Below are positions 30,286 through 36,367 of a stretch of DNA of 36,367 nucleotides, in pieces. Position 1 is the first letter of the stretch. Every line of letters begins with the position of its first letter. A model generated the notes under the pieces. That model did no database searches. It saw only the letters and a program-made list of their open reading frames with translations, and had not been told where the DNA came from. The DNA is from a virus: positions 1-36,367 of IMG/VR virus record IMGVR_UViG_3300023178_000132; one strand, written 5' to 3'. The position numbers and the translations under genes are program-made.

Positions 30286-31127
30286 CGAATCATTACGCCG
30301 TTTTGCATTTGTGTCCATTCAGTCTTGGGTCGATTCGCAACTGTCCAGTGCCATTTGTCAGACTGATTATCAGCACCTCTCATTTGAATGTGCACGAACT
30401 TAGTATTCTTTGTTTTAGAATCAACAGCAAGTCGAGCAAACCCAGAACCGTTGTCGTATGGATCCCATGTGATACAGCGATTCCATTCGGTGTCTATCTC
30501 AACGAAGTCAATGTCCATAGATGTTGCCATTGCATGTAGATAACCCTGATCAGTGCCATACACTTTGCCACCACAGATAGGATCACGATCAACTAATTGA
30601 ACGTACTCTTGAAACGGCTTAAACTGTTCACGGCATTTGCGTAGACCAGCATTAGAGTATAACACAACACCTGAGTTGAATACAAGTAGGCGATTTTTAT
30701 CGTCGCGCGGCAAATCACAGCCGTACTTTTCTGTCACCAGTTTAGCCCAGTGTTCTTCGGTTTTCGAATTGCACTGCTTGTTCAGTTTTTTGTCGTACCG
30801 ATACTGAGGCTGTAAAGGCTCTTGACCCATGCCTAGTTCACCAGTAAATGATTCGAAAACGTTTTCTTCTAGTCCATCGACTGGAAATATATCAGTATCG
30901 CAAAACAGAATATTATCGTAATCAAGATATTTGTCGTCGAAGACAGGCTTGAAACATCCATAATAAGGGGTTACTCTTCCTAATCCATACTTCTTACCGA
31001 ACTGTGCATTTCTATCGAACACATACTCAGCACCAATTCGCTCTGCATATTCGCGCATACAGTCAGAGCCGTACTGTGCGCTAGGTCGAACATTGCCGTC
31101 CCAATACTGATAAATTACATTCTTCAT
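30282..31127 (-). CDS. GT-A glycosyltransferase (DTD motif)
   Basis: The ATG at 31127 gives 281 residues. MKNVIYQYWDGNVRPSAQYG opens it; NILFCDTDIFPVDG is the metal-binding DxD strand; LVFNSGVVLYSN and GTDQGYLHAMA are the acceptor-side motifs (NSGV, DQ) typical of GT8-like enzymes. The opening resembles MKKIILQHWTG of the gene at 32056-32739, so the two are probably related. It has ATGA overlaps with both neighbours. Confidence 0.78.
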   Translation of the reverse strand: MKNVIYQYWDGNVRPSAQYGSDCMREYAERIGAEYVFDRNAQFGKKYGLGRVTPYYGCFKPVFDDKYLDYDNILFCDTDIFPVDGLEENVFESFTGELGMGQEPLQPQYRYDKKLNKQCNSKTEEHWAKLVTEKYGCDLPRDDKNRLLVFNSGVVLYSNAGLRKCREQFKPFQEYVQLVDRDPICGGKVYGTDQGYLHAMATSMDIDFVEIDTEWNRCITWDPYDNGSGFARLAVDSKTKNTKFVHIQMRGADNQSDKWHWTVANRPKTEWTQMQNGVMIR

Positions 31128-32059
31128 GAGTAATGCTCCATGTACCATTTTACAAAGTTGTCAACACCCTCTTCGATTGGCGTAGAAGGATTGTAACCAA
31201 GTTTCTGAAGTTTTGTTGTGTCGCTCCAGGTCTCTGTCGCATCAGCGGGATGCTTAGGTCCATAGTTCTTATTAGCCTTTTTGCCCAACGATGTTTCGAT
31301 AGCAGTAACAAATCGCTCAAGTTCAACCTGCTTACCGTAGCCAATATTGTACATGTCACGAGGCGTCATGTTATTGGCAACAAGCCAGATGCCCTGCACA
31401 ATGTCATCGATGTACGTAAAGTCACGCTTCATGTCACCGTAGTTAAACAGAGTGATTTCATTACCTGCCAGAATGTTCTTCGTAAAGTCAAACAGAGCCA
31501 TGTCAGGTCTTCCCCACGGACCATACACAGTAAAGAATCTCATGCCAACAGCGTTCGGAATCTTAGAGATCGCAAACTGCGACTCGTTGATGCACTTTGT
31601 ATAGCCATACGGATTGATCTGCTGATACAGATAGTCATCTTCTTTCCATGGTAATGGATTGCCGTGCATCACACAAGACGTAGAAGCATAGATGACGTTT
31701 TCAACACCAGCCTCTTCACAAGCCTTAATCAAGTTCAAAGAACCCGTCACGTTGTTATCAACGTACTCTTGAGGATTGTCCATCGAGTATCGAACGCCTG
31801 CCATGGCACCAAGATGCACTACTAGATCAGGCTTAACGTCTTTTATCCAGTCTGAGAAATCGTCGAGATTTTTTAGATCCATATTACGACAAATGATGCC
31901 GTGATCAACATTCAGTTTACCTGCTCGCTTCATCTTTAGCGAGGGATCATAGTATGAATTAAAATTATCAAAGCCAGTTACGAAATGTCCGGCTTGCTTG
32001 AAATGAACAGCAGTATGAAATCCAATAAAACCTGCCATTCCTGTAATCATTACTTTCAT
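31124..32059 (-). CDS. NAD-dependent nucleotide-sugar epimerase (UDP-glucuronate 4-epimerase-like SDR)
   Basis: The protein has 311 residues. The Rossmann motif TGMAGFIG (6-13), DNFNSYYDPSLKMKR (31-45), STSCVMHG, the catalytic YxxxK (Tyr151, Lys155 in YGYTK) and RFFTVYGPWGRPDMALF identify an extended SDR. The last two segments are characteristic of UDP-glucuronate 4-epimerase-like enzymes. It would supply an activated sugar, perhaps UDP-galacturonate, to the neighbouring glycosyltransferases. Complete and in the operon by ATGA overlaps. Confidence 0.93.
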   Translation of the reverse strand: MKVMITGMAGFIGFHTAVHFKQAGHFVTGFDNFNSYYDPSLKMKRAGKLNVDHGIICRNMDLKNLDDFSDWIKDVKPDLVVHLGAMAGVRYSMDNPQEYVDNNVTGSLNLIKACEEAGVENVIYASTSCVMHGNPLPWKEDDYLYQQINPYGYTKCINESQFAISKIPNAVGMRFFTVYGPWGRPDMALFDFTKNILAGNEITLFNYGDMKRDFTYIDDIVQGIWLVANNMTPRDMYNIGYGKQVELERFVTAIETSLGKKANKNYGPKHPADATETWSDTTKLQKLGYNPSTPIEEGVDNFVKWYMEHYS

Positions 32060-32739
32060 TCAAGTATTCCTTGCGATACTAATTTTCTATAGTTCAAAAT
32101 CTTGTCTTGTTTTGGCGATGGTCTGCCGGGCGTGTTCTTCATCTTACGCCTTACGTGGATTATATATCCATCACTTACGTTCTCTTCAAACGACGACCGA
32201 TTCCACTTGTCTTCGTCGAGATAGACATCAGGCGTTTCTTTGAGATTTGCTTTGATAGCGAGACGATGCATGATGCCTTCGTCTTCGTAGTTGTTATTAA
32301 AATGATCCATCTCCCAGTCTACCATGTGCACTCGGAGTTTCTTGCGAATGTCTTTGTCTAGACGATAGATGGATCCACCCCAATATGGATATCTGGTGTC
32401 ACCAAGTAAAGGGAATCTTTGAAAGAGTTTCTGTCGTAGCGAAGGCTGAATGCCAAAGTGACGACCAATGCCTGTATCGTCAGTGAAGATGTTCTTTGTC
32501 ATACCCTTGCGAGTAAACATGTCGATGTCCATCATGACGACCATATCGTACTCATCGAACTGCGAGTCAAGCATTATCATCTTTTGGCATGGTGCTGATA
32601 GATGTTTTCTAAACACGTTACCAGATATCAACTGGTAGTCTGCACCGCATAACTTAGCATACTCTTCGATGTTTGCTTTTGAACGTTCTTCTAGTTCACC
32701 TAGAGGTCCTGTCCAGTGCTGTAGTATGATCTTCTTCAT
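32056..32739 (-). CDS. Putative GT-A glycosyltransferase (DID motif)
   Basis: The protein has 227 residues. MKKIILQHWTGPLGELEERS, then EEYAKLCGADYQLI, and YDMVVMMDIDMFTRKG carrying the DxD-type element. GGSIYRLDKDIRKKLR and EDEGIMHRLAI follow. It resembles the protein at 30282-31127 in its start, a tyrosine-alanine 'AEY/ADY' strand and metal site. Sugar and acceptor are unknown. Confidence 0.75.
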   Translation of the reverse strand: MKKIILQHWTGPLGELEERSKANIEEYAKLCGADYQLISGNVFRKHLSAPCQKMIMLDSQFDEYDMVVMMDIDMFTRKGMTKNIFTDDTGIGRHFGIQPSLRQKLFQRFPLLGDTRYPYWGGSIYRLDKDIRKKLRVHMVDWEMDHFNNNYEDEGIMHRLAIKANLKETPDVYLDEDKWNRSSFEENVSDGYIIHVRRKMKNTPGRPSPKQDKILNYRKLVSQGILE

Positions 32740-33476
32740 CTAAAGAATCTTTCCAAAACGTTTTTGTCATGATTGACCCAGCCGTCAAAGCATCGATGTG
32801 TGCTACCGTTAGGCTTGCTCAACACTTGATACCAACCCATCTCTGCGGGATGCAAGCGTTGCTCTTCGTGTAACCTATCGACGTACGCCCTATCGATAAA
32901 ACTCATCGGATGCATAATCAACTGATCGACGATCCAATTGTGATGTCTACCAGCAGGATTAGTATCAAACTGACGCAACATATCAAAGTAATTTTGTTTC
33001 GTGGCTGAGAACGAATTGATACGGTTGTTCTCATAAGTGTCGATCACATAAGGTATAAAATCTGCGTCTTTGTATATCCACGTATCAAATCGTGCACGAA
33101 CCACCACATCATAATCATCCTTTATCTTATCACAAAGCCATGCATGAATCAAGTGTTGTTTAGTGTGATGTGAAGTCCACTCACGCCTGTGCATACCACC
33201 TCGCTGTATAAACGATTTGGTCTCTGCGAAACGATTAGACTCCCAGTGTTCTGGCGGAATGTCGAAGTAAGGATGATAGCCTATGTCAGGCTCAGGATAA
33301 TAGTGTGCAGTTTCTTCGGGAAAATTGTTTTCAAACGTTCTCTGAAAACTAGACCACGTAGCGAAGTGATAATCATAGTCTGGGAAGAATTGCTTGACTC
33401 TACTTAGATTTTTTTGCAGATTGGTGTTAGGATTCTTACTGACGCAAGCGCCAGAAATACAGACTGCAACTCTCAT
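32736..33476 (-). CDS. Putative glycosyltransferase, RxRxDTW family, copy B
   Basis: The protein has 246 residues. MRVAVCISGACVSKNPNTNL starts it; YDVVVRARFDTWIYKDADF and LHPAEMGWYQVLSKPNGSTHRCFDGW are parallel to the gene at 28281-29072. It ends VNHDKNVLERFFR. The same-order features and near-equal length argue for an ancient duplication. Glycosyltransferase function is inferred from context and the RxRxD element. Confidence 0.7.
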   Translation of the reverse strand: MRVAVCISGACVSKNPNTNLQKNLSRVKQFFPDYDYHFATWSSFQRTFENNFPEETAHYYPEPDIGYHPYFDIPPEHWESNRFAETKSFIQRGGMHRREWTSHHTKQHLIHAWLCDKIKDDYDVVVRARFDTWIYKDADFIPYVIDTYENNRINSFSATKQNYFDMLRQFDTNPAGRHHNWIVDQLIMHPMSFIDRAYVDRLHEEQRLHPAEMGWYQVLSKPNGSTHRCFDGWVNHDKNVLERFFR

Positions 33477-33478
33477 AA

Positions 33479-34141
33479 TTAAACTCGCTGAAAGAAATGA
33501 TCTACATGAAACTGATCGACCTGTTTATAGTTTAAATCTTTCAGCAGAGCAAAGCACTCTTCTGTATTAGGATTTAAATTGTTGAATTCAATTTGAAGCA
33601 AGGGCCAATCATTTTCTTCTAGTGTATGTAGCATTCCCTTAAGAGGACGAAGCACAAAGCCTTCTGTATCAATTTTAATAAAATCAATTTCGGTGAATTG
33701 GTAATCGTCTACTACTCTTGTCTCCATCTTGATTTCTTTAGGATTGTAACCCGCTCTGGTTTTATAGTGGCGCGTTTCGTCCGTAAGAATTAAAGACAGA
33801 CCAGTATTGCCCGCCCGCATAATCATTGTCATCTCTTCGTCTGCATCAGAAACAGCATAAGGATACACTTCGATGTTAGTGACATGACTCAGATTTCGAT
33901 TCATTATCTCATGATAGAGAGGTTCGAACGAATAGACTTGCTCAAAGTTATTAGCATAACGTAGTGCTGTAGTCCCAATGTGACCACCAATATCTAAACA
34001 GCCACGCTTTTGATCTAGATATTTCTCTGCGATTTCCCAATCAGGCAGAGTCATTGAATAGAGTTCGCCTCTACTTTTAAATCCTTGGTAGAAACTATCT
34101 CCTTGAAATAACTCCCAGTCGCTCGGTTCTTCAAATTTCAT
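33479..34141 (-). CDS. FkbM-family methyltransferase
   Basis: The protein has 220 residues. CLDIGGHIGTTALRYA is SAM-binding motif I, YSFEPLYHEIMNRNL motif II, and IDFIKIDTEGFVLRPLKGM the FkbM signature. FkbM enzymes O-methylate sugars and lipids, so this probably methylates a glycan made by the island. It overlaps the end of the HAD-nucleotidyltransferase gene by 11 bases. No SAM-site residues appear missing. Confidence 0.92.
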   Translation of the reverse strand: MKFEEPSDWELFQGDSFYQGFKSRGELYSMTLPDWEIAEKYLDQKRGCLDIGGHIGTTALRYANNFEQVYSFEPLYHEIMNRNLSHVTNIEVYPYAVSDADEEMTMIMRAGNTGLSLILTDETRHYKTRAGYNPKEIKMETRVVDDYQFTEIDFIKIDTEGFVLRPLKGMLHTLEENDWPLLQIEFNNLNPNTEECFALLKDLNYKQVDQFHVDHFFQRV

Positions 34142-35486
34142 TATCGAAGTTCTTCAAGTAGTAATCTAGATCCTCAGGTGTTCCCAAGCCCCACATCTTG
34201 GTCGCTTCATGTGTACGAATCGTTTTACAATCTTGAATTGCTTCGTTAAACACTGGGCAGACATAAAACTCATTGTTGACACGAATGTCTTTTTCAATCA
34301 TCTGCTTTGCGTACTTGACAAAATCTCTGCCGTGCTTCCAGTAGTAGTAACCGACAGTAGCGTTGTCGCTAATAGGATTCTTTTCTGCAACTTCAGTAAC
34401 AAAGCCGTTATCGTCTACTCTGGCAAACGACCATTTAGGGTGAGTGGCTTTGAACGTAACAATGCCACCATCGGCTTGTGTTTCCTGCATCTTGTACATG
34501 AAGTCAACAGGATCCCATTCGACGTACTGGTCACTGTTCGCAAAGAAGAGCGGTGCGTCCCAGTCAATAAATTCTTCTGCGAGTAGTGCAGTACATGCCG
34601 CACCCTCAGTCATGCCATCGACCTCGACAATCTTACAGTTCGGCGCAATGAGACCAAGCATGGTGTCTAGGTTGTATTGCTCTCGGTGCTCTTTCTGCAC
34701 AACAAAAATAAAGTTTGCATCAAGACCTAGATTCTCTACAACAACTTGAATCATTGGCTTGCCATCTACATCAATCAATGGCTTAGGAAATGTATAGCCT
34801 GCTTGTGCGAATCGAGAGCCAGCGCCTGCCATCGGAATCAACACGTTCAACTTATCATCTTTCCACTTATTCACAATTGGCTCTCCATTAATCTTAGGCA
34901 TTATATTTTCGACTGTCACTTGTGACGGGTCTGTTACTCTTATATATTTGGCTCTAGAACGTTCAGCCGCCAGCAGTCCGGGCGGTGAGTCTTCTATAAT
35001 AATCGTCTCTTCGGGCAGACAGTTCATCATCGACATAGCTTTCCAATACATCTCAGGATGTGGCTTGCTATTCTTTACGTCTTCGTTAGAAATGATGACT
35101 GAGCAGTGTTCGATAAGTTCAGACTTTGCGAGTGACGTTAGCACAGTTGAACGAATGCTATTAGAACATACACCAATTTTGTAGCCATTTTCAACCAATC
35201 TGTTGAATAGCTCGACGATTTGTGCCTGAGGTTTAAGTTCGCGAATTTCGAAGTGCGTCAGAAGTTGTTTGCGATTGTAAACTCGATCATGCTCTTCAAG
35301 AGGCAAGCCCTTGTTTCGTGTAAGCATATCAAGTTTCTGACGGGTCTTGTGACCATCGTAGATGTTAAGATGTTCTTCAGGAGTGATTGCATAGTCCTTA
35401 CCGAGCGCCTCGTTTAGCGTTCGGTAATGGATGTCTTTTGCGTCGATCAATACCCCATCAAGGTCGAATAATATAAGTTTGATCAT
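34131..35486 (-). CDS. Bifunctional HAD phosphatase / sugar-nucleotidyltransferase fusion
   Basis: The protein has 451 residues. Residues 1-195 are a beta-phosphoglucomutase-like HAD domain: LFDLDGVL (Asp8, Asp10), VCSNS (Ser109), KNSKPHPEMYWKA (Lys141) and IIEDSPPG. Residues 213-451 are an NTP-transferase domain: VLIPMAGAGSRFAQAGYTFPKPLIDVDGKPMI (G-x-G-x-R-F and the sugar-site lysine), MTEGAACTALLA and FANSDQYVEWD. Together they could dephosphorylate or isomerise a sugar phosphate and activate it to an NDP-sugar. Both domains look complete. The fusion is unusual; the sugar is unknown. Confidence 0.9.
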   Translation of the reverse strand: MIKLILFDLDGVLIDAKDIHYRTLNEALGKDYAITPEEHLNIYDGHKTRQKLDMLTRNKGLPLEEHDRVYNRKQLLTHFEIRELKPQAQIVELFNRLVENGYKIGVCSNSIRSTVLTSLAKSELIEHCSVIISNEDVKNSKPHPEMYWKAMSMMNCLPEETIIIEDSPPGLLAAERSRAKYIRVTDPSQVTVENIMPKINGEPIVNKWKDDKLNVLIPMAGAGSRFAQAGYTFPKPLIDVDGKPMIQVVVENLGLDANFIFVVQKEHREQYNLDTMLGLIAPNCKIVEVDGMTEGAACTALLAEEFIDWDAPLFFANSDQYVEWDPVDFMYKMQETQADGGIVTFKATHPKWSFARVDDNGFVTEVAEKNPISDNATVGYYYWKHGRDFVKYAKQMIEKDIRVNNEFYVCPVFNEAIQDCKTIRTHEATKMWGLGTPEDLDYYLKNFDNEI

Positions 35487-35488
35487 GT

Positions 35489-36055
35489 TTAAGAACTTGT
35501 GTCGCGGTATCTCACTGGGTAGTCTGTACAGATTGCGTTAAAATCCGTAGTGTCTGTGTTGTGTCTTTCGGGCATCATCGCAATTGTTGTAGGAGTTACG
35601 TCAATATGAAGAGGACAATGTTTATCAGGATACGCAACGATGCTTGACTGTGATGTTAATGTATAATCATCACTATCGTGGAAAAAATATTCGAATGCAG
35701 GACCATGTTCTACTGTCATCCCAATCATGTGAGCCAAAGCTTCGCCATTTTTACAATGGATTAACAGACGATTTGAGCGATTGATAAAAAATCTATCGAT
35801 GACATAATTGTCAAAGATGTCGCTGTCGCTTGGATAATCGTGACCCAGAACCATAGTACCATTGATGTTCCAAACATCAACTTCAACTTTAAATCCTTGA
35901 CCAATTGCAGAGTCGATGTGTGAAATCGTATTCTCTAGTTCTGGATTAGGTCCGTAGAGATTGCCTCTGTGCGCAATATAAGTTTTTGACACTTCTGTAG
36001 CGAATTCATCACCGCCAGAATCCGTCATGCCATCTGAGTCTATAAAGTCTGTCAT
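35489..36055 (-). CDS. GDPD-like (glycerophosphodiester phosphodiesterase family) protein
   Basis: The protein has 188 residues. YIAHRGNLYGPNPELENTISHIDSAIGQGFKVEVDVWNINGTMVLGHD carries the GDPD hallmarks: His29-Arg30, Glu41-Asn42, Glu58-x-Asp60 and His72. Length is well short of the usual 250 or more; the C-terminal part of the TIM barrel is reduced (HCPLHIDVTP, FNAICTDYP). GDPD-like short proteins occur in capsule and LPS clusters, and the location fits that. It may hydrolyse a glycerophosphoryl group or a sugar phosphodiester. It overlaps the oxygenase end by 4 bases. Confidence 0.82.
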   Translation of the reverse strand: MTDFIDSDGMTDSGGDEFATEVSKTYIAHRGNLYGPNPELENTISHIDSAIGQGFKVEVDVWNINGTMVLGHDYPSDSDIFDNYVIDRFFINRSNRLLIHCKNGEALAHMIGMTVEHGPAFEYFFHDSDDYTLTSQSSIVAYPDKHCPLHIDVTPTTIAMMPERHNTDTTDFNAICTDYPVRYRDTSS

Positions 36056-36367
36056 TTAAACCAACTCACTAATACTAGTCTATGTCCTTGTTGAACCTGC
36101 GTAACACCGTGCAGAGTTTTGCCGTCGTAGATCATTGACTGACCGTCAGTCGTTTCCACGATTACCGGTATAATATCTCTTCCATATGGACCATGACCAT
36201 TACCGGTTCTCTTCGCATATTTGAATGCGGGTCTTGGCTTCCTATTGTATTTATCATAAATCAAACTACCACCACCAATTAAATCTTTCGTTTCTATCAT
36301 GGTAATGATAGTTAATTTTATGACTTTATCATCGTCTGTATGTATTCTGGTAAATGCATCCTTTCCA
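36052..36367 (-). CDS. 2OG-Fe(II) oxygenase (partial, N-terminus off right edge)
   Basis: The frame continues without a stop from the ATG at 36300 to the right edge (at least 104 residues). Near the edge it reads FTRIHTDDDKVIKLTI, giving the HxD iron ligands, and it ends with LHGVTQVQQGHRLVLVSWF, giving the distal His and the Arg that binds 2-oxoglutarate. This is the prolyl-hydroxylase-like layout. The ATG at 36300 would drop the HxD motif and is not the real start. It may modify a sugar, protein or base; the neighbouring glycan genes favour the first. Confidence 0.75.
   Translation of the reverse strand, partial: GKDAFTRIHTDDDKVIKLTIITMIETKDLIGGGSLIYDKYNRKPRPAFKYAKRTGNGHGPYGRDIIPVIVETTDGQSMIYDGKTLHGVTQVQQGHRLVLVSWFK

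Noticed and set aside
3518-36300. CRISPR arrays, insertion sequences, integrase and attachment sites
   Set aside because: No regularly spaced repeats, transposase or integrase motifs, or long direct repeats were noticed by reading; a self-alignment of the window would settle repeats more firmly.
36052-36300. A complete 82-residue gene starting at the ATG at 36300
   Set aside because: The same frame is open to the right edge and contains the HxD iron motif upstream of that ATG, so this ATG is internal and the gene is partial.

Overview
The window is an internal piece of the genome of a tailed phage (T4-type myovirus superfamily), most likely an oceanic phage. The evidence is a block of T4-like baseplate and tail genes (homologues of gp8, 6, 25, 53, 27, 5, 48, 4, 26 and a tail-tube protein), a gp32 single-strand-binding protein, a gp33-like late-transcription factor, ThyX, and T4-like late promoters (TATAAATA). 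No bacterial housekeeping genes, tRNA genes, insertion sequences or CRISPR arrays were seen. The host cannot be read from the sequence. A heme oxygenase plus PcyA/PcyX-like bilin reductase pair matches what has been described from uncultured oceanic phages thought to infect alphaproteobacteria rather than cyanobacteria.

Layout. (1) 1-11.9 kb, leftward: baseplate block in the order gp48, gp53, gp27-like hub, gp5 OB-fold plus tail-lysozyme, an amidase-tipped hub protein, a beta-helix spike, an unknown protein, gp25, gp6, gp8 (cut by the left edge). (2) 11.9-15.95 kb, rightward: gp4 head completion, an unknown conserved protein, a tail-tube-family protein, a gp26-type protein with a probable -1 frameshift extension, and a tape-measure-like protein. 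The two late units diverge at about 11.9 kb. (3) 15.98-22.7 kb, leftward: gp32, a DUF2452-like protein, gp33-like, small unknown genes, ThyX, a SleB-type wall hydrolase and several very short genes, with sigma70-like promoters and structured intergenic DNA at 21.75-22.02 kb. (4) 22.7-24.3 kb, leftward: DUF454 membrane protein, bilin reductase, heme oxygenase. (5) 24.3-27 kb, leftward: a TET-associated-type DNA glycosyltransferase, a small acidic protein, a PD-(D/E)XK nuclease and an unknown. (6) 27-36.4 kb, leftward: a carbohydrate island of several glycosyltransferases, a sulfotransferase, an SDR nucleotide-sugar epimerase, an FkbM methyltransferase, a HAD-nucleotidyltransferase fusion, a GDPD-like protein and a 2OG-Fe(II) oxygenase cut by the right edge.

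How the parts fit. Regions 1 and 2 build the baseplate and tail. In T4 one protein, gp5, carries OB fold, lysozyme and needle. Here these roles appear spread over three adjacent genes with two different wall-cleaving domains. The gp26 gene sits directly upstream of the tape measure, and a T TTT TTC heptamer at its stop joins it to a start-less downstream reading frame, as in frameshifted tail-assembly chaperones. Regions 4-6 are accessory metabolism: heme to biliverdin to a reduced bilin, modification of DNA bases, and synthesis or decoration of a surface glycan. Nearly all leftward genes overlap by 1-40 bases, often as ATGA, so they are probably translated in coupled fashion.
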